Assembly (NCBI RefSeq): GCF_014879975.1
Contig: NZ_CP062500.1
Span: 434,001-498,000 of the forward strand
Direction: 5' to 3'
Origin: Vibrio bathopelagicus
GTDB lineage: Bacteria; Pseudomonadota; Gammaproteobacteria; Enterobacterales; Vibrionaceae
DNA length: 64,000 nt
In this document: one piece after another, positions 44,654 through 53,977 of the stretch
How positions within the stretch are numbered: the first letter of the stretch is position 1
Layout of the letters: every line of letters begins with the position of its first letter
The notes under the pieces: generated by a model
Databases searched by the model: none
What the model was told of the DNA's origin: nothing
Seen by the model: only the letters and a program-made list of their open reading frames with translations
Position numbers and translations under genes: made by a program

Positions 44654-45045
44654 TCCTTAGCGCTTGGTCTTTATCCGTAAAAGCTTACTCTCAGAAACTT
44701 TTCTCAGATGTAAGCTCAACCAGATAAGTTAATCGATAAAACGCCCACATTGCTAATGTGGGCGTTTTTTATTGGCGTAATTTGGTATAACTTATCTTAT
44801 ATCAATCGTAGTCAATAACTGGTCACCCTAGCTTGTTAAAAATCTCGATAACTGCGTTAGAATTTTTGATTGTAGAATAACTACTTATCGAAACTATTTG
44901 TCGAAAAGAGCTGCCTTATTCTCAAGCTTTTTTCTACGCTATTTCTGAACACTTACTGTGATTGGTGTTAGCTTTTAAAACTCGTTACTGAAGAACTGAA
45001 CCGATAAACCGATTGTTCAGCGCGCAGCTTACACAAGGAAGAAAC
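44654..45045. other. 392-nt gap with terminator and one repeat-like stretch
   Basis: After the terminator at 44737-44770, the sequence 44774-45030 has no gene. CGATAA (44846-44851) and TTATCG (44885-44890) are inverted around an AT-rich stretch. CTGAAC and GTTCAG near 44996-45020 form a further weak pair. I could not see a convincing glnE promoter. Confidence 0.4.
44737..44770 (+). terminator. Chemoreceptor gene terminator
   Basis: The 13-bp stem AAAACGCCCACAT with ATGTGGGCGTTTT has a TGCTA loop and a T run, about 80 nt after the gene. Confidence 0.9.
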
Positions 45046-47895
45046 ATGCCATTGCCTCCTCAACTCGTTACTCATTCGCAGTCTGCTTTTGAGCATTTAC
45101 TAGAACATCAAAGTGAAGCCATTAATGCGTGGTCTGAACCACTTGTTGACGATCTTAAGTATGTATTAGGTTTGAGCGGCTTCATTGGTGAATGCCTGCA
45201 GCGTGATTCGGTTTTATCGAGCGCTTTACCAGACATGCTCAAGTGCGATGAACGTGCTCAAGGATATCGTGAGCGATTAGCAGAGCTTCTCTCTAATTGT
45301 ACTGATGAAATGAGTGGTCAACGAGTGTTGCGCCAATTCCGCAACCGAGAAATGACCTATATTGCATGGCGTGACTTTATGGGCTCTTGGCAACTTGAAC
45401 AGAGCTTAAGCCATTTATCGATGTTAGCTGAGGCGATGATCTTCGAGACCTATCAATGGCAATACGACATTTGCTGTAAAGAGTGGGGCACTCCTTGCAA
45501 TGAACAAGGCGAAGCGCAGCCTATGTTGATCATCGGTATGGGGAAGTTGGGTGGCGGAGAGCTTAACTTTTCTTCGGATATCGACCTAATTTTTACCTAC
45601 CCTGAAAATGGCGAAACACAAGGTGCTCGACGAAGTATCGCCAATGCTCAGTTTTTCACTCGCCTAGGGCAACGCATTATCAAGGCGCTCGATCAGCAAA
45701 CTTTTGATGGATTCTGTTATCGCGTCGACATGCGTCTGCGTCCATTCGGTGAGAGTGGACCTTTGGTGATGAGCTATGCTGCGCTGGAAGATTACTACCA
45801 AGAGCAAGGCCGTGATTGGGAACGCTACGCGATGGTTAAGGCGCGAGTCATGGGCTGTGAAATGTATCCTCAGTACCAAGAGCTTCGCCAGATGCTACGC
45901 CCATTTGTGTTCCGTCGTTATATCGATTTCAGTGCCATTCAATCGTTAAGACGCATGAAGTCGATGATTGGCAGTGAGGTTCGTCGTCGTGGCTTATCGA
46001 ACAACATCAAACTGGGCTCTGGCGGCATCCGCGAAGTGGAGTTTATTGCTCAAGTATTTCAGCTGATCAGAGGCGGCCGTGAACCAAGCCTTCGTGGGCG
46101 AGGTCTACTTGAAACGCTAAGTGCGATTGAAGCTCTGAGTTTGCTAGAAACTGAAGAGGTGGGTCACTTACGTGATGCTTACCTGTTTTTACGTCGCCTT
46201 GAAAATCTATTGCAAGCTATGGGAGATAAGCAGACCCAGACCTTACCTGACAACGAGCAAGAGCAATTACAGCTAGCGATAGCGATGCAATTTTCTGATT
46301 GGGATGGTTTGATTGACGCGACCCGTGCGCACATGGCGAATGTACACACCGTATTTGAAGACTTGATTGGGGTTGAAGAAGAAGACGCCAATCCAATTGC
46401 GAGTCACTTTAGTGAGCTGTGGGATATGGCTCGTAAACCGGATGTGATTGAGCATGTATTAGAACATGACATAGCGGTAGCTAGCCCACCTCAAGCGGCT
46501 AAAACGATCATTCAATTTAAAGCTGATTTGGCTAAGAAAACCCTCGGCCCTCGTGGGCGCGAAGTTCTCAATCGTTTGATGCCTAAAGTATTCCAAGCCT
46601 TATATACCGCCAAAGATGCCGAGTTTGGCTTGTCACGCGTGTTGCATTTACTGCAAAAGATAGTGACTCGAACCACCTATCTAGAGCTGCTTGATGAACA
46701 TCCTGCCGCCTTGACTCAACTCGTTCGCCTGTGTACAGCGAGTCCGATGATCTCGGAGCAGCTTGGTCGTTATCCTATTCTTTTAGATGAACTTATCGAC
46801 CCTCAGCAACTCTATAACCCTGTGCCATTAGAGTCGTATAAAACAGAGTTGCGTGATTATCTTGCTCGTATTCCTGAAGACGATATGGAGCAACAGATGG
46901 AAGGTCTGCGTCAGTTTAAGCAGACTTGTATTCTGAGAATTGTTGCCGCGGATATTGCGGGCGCTTTGCCTGTAATGAAGGTCAGTGATCACCTTACCTA
47001 TTTAGCGGAAGCGATTGTTGAAGCTGGTGTTAACCAAGCGTGGCTGCAAGTGTCAGCTAAGTTCGGTGAGCCCACTCATGTAAAAGATCGAGAAGGTCGC
47101 GGTTTTGCGGTTGTTGGTTATGGCAAAGTTGGAGGCTGGGAGCTCGGTTATAACTCCGACCTTGATATTGTGTTCATGCACGACTGTCCGGTACACATCT
47201 ATACTGATGGTAAGAAAGAGATTGATGGACGCCAGTTTTATCTAAGATTGGCTCAGCGCATCATCCATATTTTCTCGACAAGAACCGCTTCCGGAATTTT
47301 GTATGAGGTCGACACACGTTTACGTCCTTCAGGAGCGTCTGGCCTGTTGGTTAGCCCTACAGATGCGTTTGATGAGTATCAACACCAAGACGCTTGGACA
47401 TGGGAGCATCAAGCTCTGACTCGCGCTCGTATGATTTATGGCGATGAGCTATTGGCTTCTGCGTTTAACAAAACACGTCATGAGGTGTTGTGCTTGCCGC
47501 GTGATGAAGCGACGCTGAAAAAGTCTGTTGTGGATATGCGTGAAAAGATGCGTGGTCATTTAGGCGGAAAAAAATCTGACCGATTTATGCTTAAACAGGA
47601 TGCGGGTGGTATTACTGATGTCGAGTTCTTAGCTCAATACTTAGTACTGAGATACAGCAACGAAAAACCAAAGCTTACCCGCTGGTGTGACAATGTACGA
47701 ATCTTTGAAAGTTTGTTGTCGCAAGGGATTATGGATGAGCAACAAGGTGTTGCATTAATGAATGCGTATACGACGCTACGCGATGAAATTCATCATCGAA
47801 ACTTACTCAATCTAGATGCAGACGTAGCGATTGATAAGTTCGAAATGGAAAGAGAACATGTTGTTCAAGCTTGGAAGCAATGGATGGAAGCATAA
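45046..47895 (+). CDS. glnE: Glutamine synthetase adenylyltransferase/deadenylylase
   Basis: A 949-residue bifunctional enzyme that attaches and removes AMP on glutamine synthetase according to nitrogen status signalled by PII. Two nucleotidyltransferase domains are visible with the G-x11-D-x-D pattern: GMGKLGGGELNFSSDIDLIF (about 166-185) for deadenylylation and GYGKVGGWELGYNSDLDIVF (about 690-709) for adenylylation, each followed by an arginine-rich RLRP motif. The start is ATG 45046, with AAGGAAG upstream; this makes the length match E. coli GlnE (946). The frame extends 33 nt further up without a ribosome site. Confidence 0.97.
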   Translation: MPLPPQLVTHSQSAFEHLLEHQSEAINAWSEPLVDDLKYVLGLSGFIGECLQRDSVLSSALPDMLKCDERAQGYRERLAELLSNCTDEMSGQRVLRQFRNREMTYIAWRDFMGSWQLEQSLSHLSMLAEAMIFETYQWQYDICCKEWGTPCNEQGEAQPMLIIGMGKLGGGELNFSSDIDLIFTYPENGETQGARRSIANAQFFTRLGQRIIKALDQQTFDGFCYRVDMRLRPFGESGPLVMSYAALEDYYQEQGRDWERYAMVKARVMGCEMYPQYQELRQMLRPFVFRRYIDFSAIQSLRRMKSMIGSEVRRRGLSNNIKLGSGGIREVEFIAQVFQLIRGGREPSLRGRGLLETLSAIEALSLLETEEVGHLRDAYLFLRRLENLLQAMGDKQTQTLPDNEQEQLQLAIAMQFSDWDGLIDATRAHMANVHTVFEDLIGVEEEDANPIASHFSELWDMARKPDVIEHVLEHDIAVASPPQAAKTIIQFKADLAKKTLGPRGREVLNRLMPKVFQALYTAKDAEFGLSRVLHLLQKIVTRTTYLELLDEHPAALTQLVRLCTASPMISEQLGRYPILLDELIDPQQLYNPVPLESYKTELRDYLARIPEDDMEQQMEGLRQFKQTCILRIVAADIAGALPVMKVSDHLTYLAEAIVEAGVNQAWLQVSAKFGEPTHVKDREGRGFAVVGYGKVGGWELGYNSDLDIVFMHDCPVHIYTDGKKEIDGRQFYLRLAQRIIHIFSTRTASGILYEVDTRLRPSGASGLLVSPTDAFDEYQHQDAWTWEHQALTRARMIYGDELLASAFNKTRHEVLCLPRDEATLKKSVVDMREKMRGHLGGKKSDRFMLKQDAGGITDVEFLAQYLVLRYSNEKPKLTRWCDNVRIFESLLSQGIMDEQQGVALMNAYTTLRDEIHHRNLLNLDADVAIDKFEMEREHVVQAWKQWMEA

Positions 47896-47922
47896 GTTGT
47901 CTTTTGCTTATCTATCACAGTG

Positions 47923-47940
47923 CCTATCGAGATAGGTTTT
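47923..47940 (+). terminator. Weak terminator after glnE
   Basis: CCTAT and ATAGG form a 5-bp stem with a CGAG loop followed by four T residues. This is weak, so read-through into hldE is possible. Confidence 0.4.
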
Positions 47941-48015
47941 ACTTATTTTTATATGGTTTAGCCACTGTAATCAGTGTGCTAGACTCTAGCCAGATTCGAT
48001 TTTTGGAGTTCAACA

Positions 48016-49446
48016 ATGAAACCAATTCTACCTGACTACAGCCAATCAGGTGTTCTTATTGTCGGTGATGTAATGCTTGATCGTTACTGGTATGGCCCAA
48101 CTGGCCGTATTTCACCAGAAGCACCTGTACCCGTTGTGAAAGTAGAAAATAACGAGGAGCGCCCTGGAGGTGCTGCCAATGTAGCGATGAATATTGCTTC
48201 TCTTGGTGGTCATGCTCATGTCGTTGGTTTGACTGGTAAAGATGAACCTGCTGAGGTGTTAAAAAACACCTTAGGTGCGCTCAATGTTAAGTGCGACTTT
48301 GTTGAGTTGGACGATTACCCAACCATCACTAAACTGCGAGTAATGAGCCGAGGTCAACAGCTGATTCGTCTTGATTTTGAAGACAAATTTGAGAACACAG
48401 ATCCGGAGTTGGTCTTGTCTCGCATGGAACAAGCGCTACCTAATGTACGTTCGGTTATCCTATCTGATTATGCGAAAGGTGCACTTGAGCACGTACAGAG
48501 CTTTATCCAAAAAGCTCGTTCGGCTAATGTTCCTGTATTTATCGATCCGAAAGGCGCTGATTTGGAACGCTACCGCGGTGCAACTTTGCTTACTCCAAAC
48601 ATGTCGGAATTTGAGTTGGTTGCAGGCAAGGTTAAGTCTGAAGAAGATCTTATTGAGAAAGGCATAGCCTTGATTGAAAAGTATGACTTTGAAGCTTTGT
48701 TGGTGACTCGTAGTGAACATGGTATGACGCTGCTTCGTAAAGGTCTGGCACCATTCCACTTACCGACTCAAGCCAAAGAAGTCTATGACGTTACTGGTGC
48801 AGGCGATACCGTTATCTCAGTACTGGCTGCGTCTGTTGCTGCTGGTAAGCCACTGGATGAAGCGTGTGCATTAGCGAACGCAGCGGCTGGTGTGGTTGTT
48901 GGTAAGCTAGGTACGTCAACGTTATCTACGATTGAACTCGCGGAAGCGATTCATGGTAGCCAAGATACTGACTACGGTGTGATCTCTGAAGCGGCACTGG
49001 TTGAAGCGGTTAAGCGAGCTCGTGCGAAAGGCGAGAAAGTGGTTATGACTAATGGCTGCTTTGATATTCTTCATGCTGGTCATGTCTCTTACATGAACCA
49101 TGCGGCTGAGTTAGGTGATCGTTTGATCGTTGCCGTTAATACGGATGACTCAGTGAAACGTTTGAAAGGTCCTGGGCGCCCTGTGAACCCAACCGATCGT
49201 CGTATGGCGGTATTGGCTGGTTTAGGTGCGGTTGATTGGGTTGTTCCGTTTTCTGAAGATACGCCTCAACGTTTGATCTCTGAAGTATTGCCAAGCATTT
49301 TGGTGAAAGGTGGTGATTATAAACCTGAAGATATCGCTGGCGGTGCGGAAGTGATTGCGGCTGGTGGCGAAGTTAAAGTACTTAACTTTGAAGATGGTTG
49401 CTCTACGACTGAAATCATCAAAGCTATTAAAGGTGGCCGAGGTTAA
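48016..49446 (+). CDS. hldE: Bifunctional heptose-7-phosphate kinase / heptose-1-phosphate adenylyltransferase
   Basis: This 476-residue cytoplasmic enzyme makes ADP-heptose for the LPS inner core. The N-terminal PfkB-type kinase (about 1-318) shows [20 protein letters not shown] at the start, [11 protein letters not shown], and the ATP/base motif [14 protein letters not shown]. The C-terminal nucleotidyltransferase (about 344-476) starts with [19 protein letters not shown], containing the HxGH motif, and ends SILVKGGDY. The length equals that of the E. coli enzyme (477). GGAG lies 7-10 nt before the start. It follows glnE in the same orientation, an order conserved with E. coli. Confidence 0.98.
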   Translation: MKPILPDYSQSGVLIVGDVMLDRYWYGPTGRISPEAPVPVVKVENNEERPGGAANVAMNIASLGGHAHVVGLTGKDEPAEVLKNTLGALNVKCDFVELDDYPTITKLRVMSRGQQLIRLDFEDKFENTDPELVLSRMEQALPNVRSVILSDYAKGALEHVQSFIQKARSANVPVFIDPKGADLERYRGATLLTPNMSEFELVAGKVKSEEDLIEKGIALIEKYDFEALLVTRSEHGMTLLRKGLAPFHLPTQAKEVYDVTGAGDTVISVLAASVAAGKPLDEACALANAAAGVVVGKLGTSTLSTIELAEAIHGSQDTDYGVISEAALVEAVKRARAKGEKVVMTNGCFDILHAGHVSYMNHAAELGDRLIVAVNTDDSVKRLKGPGRPVNPTDRRMAVLAGLGAVDWVVPFSEDTPQRLISEVLPSILVKGGDYKPEDIAGGAEVIAAGGEVKVLNFEDGCSTTEIIKAIKGGRG

Positions 49447-49520
49447 CCCTTAGCCTTCTAGTATCAAACCTTTAGCCTCAAGCTTCTAGTCAGATTGTAA
49501 ATCTAACTTTTGATAGATAA

Positions 49521-49549
49521 AAAAATGCCGCTCAATGAGCGGCATTTTT
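49521..49549. terminator. Bidirectional terminator between hldE and tolC
   Basis: The 13-bp stem AAAAATGCCGCTC with GAGCGGCATTTTT has a 3-nt AAT loop. It serves the two convergent genes. Confidence 0.93.
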
Positions 49550-49612
49550 GTAACTGTAATCTAGTCACTTTATTAAAGACTCTGATTAGAATCTTTAATT
49601 AGGATTTAAGAA

Positions 49613-50932
49613 TTACTTGTTTGCTACTTTTAGACCTGCGTTTACATCAACGATGTCTTGTTCGCTTAGTGTACCAACCGCTTGACGAAGCTGAAGTACA
49701 CTTAGGATGTAGTTGTAACGAGCATCTGAAAGGTTTTTGTTCGCATCGTATAGACGACGAGTCGAATCTAGTACGTCAACGATAGTACGAGTACCCACAT
49801 CAAAACCAGCTTCTGTTGCTTCTAGAGCAGACTGAGCTGAAACCACAGATTGTTCGTAAGCGCGTAGAGCACCGATCGAAGCTGTGATGTTGTTGTTGAA
49901 TGCACGTACGTCTTTTACAACGCTACGGTAAGTGGCTTCTAGATCTTCACTTGCTGCAACGTAGTTGTATTCAGCCTGTTTAGTCAAAGAAGTTGTGCTA
50001 CCACCGGTGTATAGAGGTACAACTAAGTTCAAACCAATGTTTAGGTTGTCAGAGTCGTAATCATTTGCACTGGTAGAGCTGTCAGTCTGTTCTGCAAGAC
50101 CGTAACTACCATCTAACGTTAAGCTTGGTAGGTGACCAGAGCTTGCTAGAGAGATGTTATCTTTTGCTACGTCTTGAGAGATACGTGATGCAAGAAGGCT
50201 AAGGTTCTTTTGCTCTGCTTGTTCAACAAGTGCAGATGCAGATTCAGAAGACTTGCTTGCCGAGAAACGATCAGTATCTAGGATGCTTAGGTTAGAGTGT
50301 TCCTGACCAGTGATCTCACGTAGACCTTCGTAGTTATTTATCAGAGTGTTTTCTGCTAAAACTTCGTCAGCCAATACGCCATCGTACTGAGCTTGCGCAT
50401 CATGTACATCGGTGATTGCTGAAAGACCTACTTCAAAACGTTGCTTAGTTTGCTCTAGTTGACGAGCAACCGCGGCTTTTTCTGCACGAACAAACTCTAG
50501 ATTATCCTGAGCTCGAAGTACTTCGAAGTATGCTGTCGCAACACGAAGGATCAAAGCTTGTTGCTCTGCCGCATACGCTGAATCAGATTGACGAGCAGTT
50601 TTCTCTGCCGTGTCTAGTGTGATCCAAGAAGAACGCTGGTAAAGCTCTTGACTGAAACCGATGCCAACACCCCATTGGTTGTTGTCATTGCTCATATCGC
50701 TTCGATCGCCACGGTTAATGTCGTAGTTAGCCGTTAAATTGATTTGCGGTAACAAAGAGCTACGGCTTGACGTTACTGCTTCAAAAGCGGCATCGCGCTG
50801 CGCTGCTGAACGAAGAAGTTGTGGATCGTTCTGTTTTGCTTGGTCGTAAACTTCAGCTAGCGTATCAGCGAAAGCTGACGAACTCAGGCTGCCAATTGCT
50901 GCACTGATAAATAGTGGAAGCAGTTTTTTCAT
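49613..50932 (-). CDS. tolC: Outer membrane channel protein TolC
   Basis: A 439-residue outer-membrane protein whose trimer forms the exit duct for RND, ABC and MFS pumps and for type I secretion. A signal peptide (about 1-22, ending SSSAFA) precedes the mature start DTLAEVYDQAKQNDP. Two TolC repeats of outer-membrane efflux type each give helical tunnel and beta-barrel portions; QRFEVGLSAITDVHDAQ and the second-repeat FDVGTRTIVDVLDSTRRLYD are the matching halves. The length fits Vibrio TolC. It is the only outer-membrane channel in the window, so it is the natural partner of the RND operon at 2.3-6.7 kb. It diverges from nudF, as in E. coli. Confidence 0.97.
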   Translation of the reverse strand: MKKLLPLFISAAIGSLSSSAFADTLAEVYDQAKQNDPQLLRSAAQRDAAFEAVTSSRSSLLPQINLTANYDINRGDRSDMSNDNNQWGVGIGFSQELYQRSSWITLDTAEKTARQSDSAYAAEQQALILRVATAYFEVLRAQDNLEFVRAEKAAVARQLEQTKQRFEVGLSAITDVHDAQAQYDGVLADEVLAENTLINNYEGLREITGQEHSNLSILDTDRFSASKSSESASALVEQAEQKNLSLLASRISQDVAKDNISLASSGHLPSLTLDGSYGLAEQTDSSTSANDYDSDNLNIGLNLVVPLYTGGSTTSLTKQAEYNYVAASEDLEATYRSVVKDVRAFNNNITASIGALRAYEQSVVSAQSALEATEAGFDVGTRTIVDVLDSTRRLYDANKNLSDARYNYILSVLQLRQAVGTLSEQDIVDVNAGLKVANK

Positions 50933-51018
50933 TTTCCTATTCCTGCCTTTTATGGAATTTTCTTTAAAAGAGTTTAACCCAGTTTGGTGGTAATTTACTC
51001 GAAACTTTGCACTTTTTT

Positions 51019-51080
51019 ACAGTTAACTGTCCACTTGTGCAATATTTATTTTTCAAAACTTAACTTTAATTGTAAGTTTT
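51019..51080. promoter_or_regulatory. Palindromes in the tolC-nudF divergent region
   Basis: ACAGTTAACTGT (51019-51030) is a perfect 12-bp palindrome; its core AGTTAACT recurs at 51109-51116. AAAACTTA (51055-51062) and TAAGTTTT (51073-51080) form a perfect 8-bp inverted repeat 10 nt apart. They lie between the two start codons, where regulators of tolC would bind. The binding proteins are unknown. Confidence 0.45.
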
Positions 51081-51159
51081 ATATAAAAAGTTGAACCTTA
51101 TCCTTGGTAGTTAACTCGGACAATGAGTAAACTGTAAAGATCACTTAGTGAGGTACCAA

Positions 51160-51789
51160 ATGCAACAGTATGACAATCAACGACATGAGTTTACTCCGCA
51201 AGATGTGGAAATAGTCTCAAAAGAGACGCTGTTTCGTGGTTTTTTTAAAATGGTGAAGTACACATTCAAGCATAAGCTTTTTGAGGGAGGCTGGAGCCAA
51301 CCGATAGAACGCGAGATGTTTGAGCGTGGTCATGCCGCCGCTTTGTTACCTTACGATCCTGTCCGTGATGAAGTTGTGATCGTGGAGCAGATCCGTGTCG
51401 GTGCTTTAGAGCATCAAAACCCGTGGCAATACGAAATTGTTGCTGGGATCATTGATACGGACGAATCCCCCCAAGACGTCGCTCGTCGTGAAGCAATGGA
51501 AGAAGCGGGAGTCGAAGTCGGATCTGTATTACCGATTACTTCGTATTACCCTTCATCTGGAGGCTGTTCAGAAAGACTTGACGTCTTTGTTGGCTGCGTT
51601 GATGCCACGACAGCAAAAGGGGTACACGGATTGGATTACGAAGGTGAAGATATTCGCGTACAAGTGATGAGTCGCGAAGCGGCTTATCAGTTAGTAAAAG
51701 AGGGTGTGTTTGAAAATGGGGCCACGATCATTGCGTTGCAGTGGCTACAATTGAACTACCAAGAATTACAGTCAGAGTGGATAGATTAA
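51160..51789 (+). CDS. nudF: ADP-ribose diphosphatase (Nudix)
   Basis: A 209-residue Nudix enzyme that splits ADP-ribose into AMP and ribose-5-phosphate, protecting against free ADP-ribose and feeding nucleotide reuse. The Nudix box is complete: GIIDTDESPQDVARREAMEEAG (core REAMEEAG, about residues 112-119). The ATG at 51160 is chosen because GTGAGG lies 7 nt upstream; a GTG four codons earlier is in fact that ribosome site. It starts the operon nudF-yqiB-cpdA-yqiA-parE, identical in order to E. coli. Confidence 0.95.
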   Translation: MQQYDNQRHEFTPQDVEIVSKETLFRGFFKMVKYTFKHKLFEGGWSQPIEREMFERGHAAALLPYDPVRDEVVIVEQIRVGALEHQNPWQYEIVAGIIDTDESPQDVARREAMEEAGVEVGSVLPITSYYPSSGGCSERLDVFVGCVDATTAKGVHGLDYEGEDIRVQVMSREAAYQLVKEGVFENGATIIALQWLQLNYQELQSEWID

Positions 51790-51793
51790 CGTT

Positions 51794-52234
51794 ATGCCAA
51801 ATATAGCGGTCAAAAAACCGTATCATGTTGATCTTGCTGAATTGATGCGAGTTTACGAAACCAATTATGCCAAACTTAACGCTTTGTTACCTGTTGGGCA
51901 TGAGGTTGGTGACGTTCGCTGTTACCAAGCCGTTAATATGGTGTATCAATTGACAGTGAATGAGGTCACAAAATACACCACATTAATAGATATATGTCAG
52001 AGTGACGCGATGCCAGTGTTTCCTTTGCCAGAAATGTCTGTCAGGCTATATCACGACGCTCGAGTTGCAGAAGTATGCGCTAGCGGGGACTTTTCACGAG
52101 TCAAAGCGAAATATGACTATCCCAACACTAAGCTTCTTCAAAAGGACGAGAAATTTCAATTGAATAAATTTCTTGGAGAATGGTTAACGTTTTGTTTAAA
52201 AACTGGTATCAGCCGAACTCCAATTGCCTTTTAA
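51794..52234 (+). CDS. yqiB: DUF1249 family protein (YqiB)
   Basis: A 146-residue protein of a conserved gammaproteobacterial family with unknown function. It begins MPNIAVKKPYHVDLAELMRV and has a central VRLYHDARVAEVC segment and a conserved YPNTKLLQKDEKFQLNKFLGEWL stretch near the C-terminus. It follows nudF by 4 nt and precedes cpdA by 59 nt, the same arrangement as in E. coli. Confidence 0.92.
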   Translation: MPNIAVKKPYHVDLAELMRVYETNYAKLNALLPVGHEVGDVRCYQAVNMVYQLTVNEVTKYTTLIDICQSDAMPVFPLPEMSVRLYHDARVAEVCASGDFSRVKAKYDYPNTKLLQKDEKFQLNKFLGEWLTFCLKTGISRTPIAF

Positions 52235-52293
52235 TTGAGCCTACTTAACAACACTTTTTAAGTCTAAACAGTAACGTATCTGGATTTGTTATT

Positions 52294-53118
52294 TTGGAAT
52301 TATCACACACTTCAAAATTTGATGAGAGCACTATTAAGCTTGTGCAGCTAACGGACACGCATTTGTTTGCGCCGAGCAATGGCAGCTTATTAAGCATCAA
52401 CACTCAAGATAGCTTTCGTGCTGTAGTCGATGGCATTGTTAGCCAGGACTTCGATTATGAAGCGATCTTGGCTACTGGTGATATCTCTCAAGATCACAGT
52501 GCAGAGTCGTACCAGAAATTTGAGTCAGGGATTCAACCTTTGGAAAAGCCATGTTATTGGCTGCCAGGGAACCATGACTTCAAGCCTAATATGGGCAGTG
52601 TTTTACCATCACCACAAATACAGTGCGTTGAGCATGTATTGCTAGGCGATAACTGGCAGATGGTGATGCTGGATTCGCAAGTAGTTGGTGTACCTCATGG
52701 GCGTCTCAGTGATCAACAGCTTGATCTACTCGAACAAAAGCTGACGGAATTCCCTGAACGCAATACCTTGGTTCTATTACACCACCACCCACTATTGGTT
52801 GGCAGTGCATGGTTGGATCAACATAACCTGAAAGATGCAGACCAATTTTGGGACGTGGTTCAACAGCACACTAATGTGAAAGCAGTGCTGTGTGGCCATG
52901 TTCATCAAGACATGAACCGAGATCATCATGGTGTACAAGTCATGGCAACACCGTCGACTTGCGTGCAATTCAAACCGAATTCAGATGACTTTGCCGTCGA
53001 TACTTTGTCTCCTGGTTGGAGAGAGATTGAATTGCATCAAGATGGCACGGTAAGTACGCAAGTTCACCGTTTGCCTCACGGGCAGTTTTTACCTGATTTT
53101 GAAGCCGCTGGTTATTAA
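52294..53118 (+). CDS. cpdA: 3',5'-cyclic-AMP phosphodiesterase
   Basis: A 274-residue metallophosphoesterase that hydrolyses cAMP and so tunes CRP regulation. The metal-binding motifs are in order: DTH in QLTDTHLFA, GD in ATGDISQDHS, GNHD in LPGNHDF, the histidines of LLHHHPLLVGS, and GHVH in CGHVHQDM. The frame starts with TTG (52294); there is no in-frame ATG before the first motif, and E. coli cpdA is also known to use TTG. The ribosome site is weak. It belongs to the nudF-parE operon. Confidence 0.94.
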   Translation: MELSHTSKFDESTIKLVQLTDTHLFAPSNGSLLSINTQDSFRAVVDGIVSQDFDYEAILATGDISQDHSAESYQKFESGIQPLEKPCYWLPGNHDFKPNMGSVLPSPQIQCVEHVLLGDNWQMVMLDSQVVGVPHGRLSDQQLDLLEQKLTEFPERNTLVLLHHHPLLVGSAWLDQHNLKDADQFWDVVQQHTNVKAVLCGHVHQDMNRDHHGVQVMATPSTCVQFKPNSDDFAVDTLSPGWREIELHQDGTVSTQVHRLPHGQFLPDFEAAGY

Positions 53119-53133
53119 TGAAGGTTGTTACTG

Positions 53134-53739
53134 ATGTCTGAATTTCTCAAGCAAACTGCAAAACCATCACTGCTTCTCTATATTCATGGTTTTAACAGTT
53201 CATCACGTTCTCACAAGGCGACAGTGATGGCTGAGTACTGCGCTCAACATCGCGCTGATATTAAAGTTGTAACTCCTCAACTGCCGAGTTTCCCTCAGCA
53301 AGCAGCTCTGCATTTACAGCAGCTAGTGGAGCAATATAAAGATCAATATCAGATCGCGTTAGTCGGTAGCTCGTTGGGTGGCTATCTTTCAACATGGCTG
53401 AATAGTCACTATGGTTTCAAAGCGGTGGTTGTAAACCCTGCAGTGAAGCCGTATGAGCTGCTTGCTGATTATTTAGGTGAGCAAGTAAACCCATACACAG
53501 ATGAACGATATGTGTTAGAAGCAAAGCATATTGATGAACTGAAGGCATTAGAGGTGCCGGCTTTAGCTAAGCCGAGTGATTTCTGGTTACTTCAGCAAAC
53601 GGAAGACGAAGTTCTGGATTACCGACAAGCGGTAGAGAAGTACCAAGGTGCAACACAAACAGTAGAAGAGGGCGGGGATCATAGCTTTGTTGATTTTGAA
53701 CGCTACCCACAACAAATCGTCACCTTTCTAAATCTTTAA
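53134..53739 (+). CDS. yqiA: YqiA/YcfP family alpha/beta esterase
   Basis: A 201-residue small serine esterase. The oxyanion region is YIHGFNSSSRSHK (about residues 17-29); the nucleophile elbow is GSSLGG (about 78-83); a histidine in GGDHSFVDFERY near the C-terminus completes the triad. The ATG at 53134 has GAAGG 9 nt upstream; a TTG 9 nt earlier is in frame but overlaps that site. E. coli YqiA has esterase activity on short acyl esters in vitro, and its physiological substrate is not known. It lies between cpdA and parE. Confidence 0.92.
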   Translation: MSEFLKQTAKPSLLLYIHGFNSSSRSHKATVMAEYCAQHRADIKVVTPQLPSFPQQAALHLQQLVEQYKDQYQIALVGSSLGGYLSTWLNSHYGFKAVVVNPAVKPYELLADYLGEQVNPYTDERYVLEAKHIDELKALEVPALAKPSDFWLLQQTEDEVLDYRQAVEKYQGATQTVEEGGDHSFVDFERYPQQIVTFLNL

Positions 53740-53835
53740 TCTGTTTCTCCCACAGAGTTATTTCTCTTGTTTGCCTGTTATTTCATCTATCAATGGTGAA
53801 ATATCATAGTTTGATGTCTTAGTTTTTGAACTAGC

Positions 53836-53864
53836 TTGACATCATTACTCAGCTTCCAGACTAT
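53836..53864 (+). promoter_or_regulatory. Possible parE promoter
   Basis: TTGACA (53836-53841) and GACTAT (53859-53864) are 17 nt apart in the 238-nt gap between yqiA and parE. The -10 match is moderate; TATATT begins 3 nt later. Confidence 0.4.
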
Positions 53865-53977
53865 ATTCCCCAATACTTCGCTCGTTCGCTCTACTATGAA
53901 GGTTCATAGTAATAATTTTGCTTTAGTGCAACTAGAGCCCGCGAACTTACGCAAACTTTTTGAGTAAACTCCGTATT

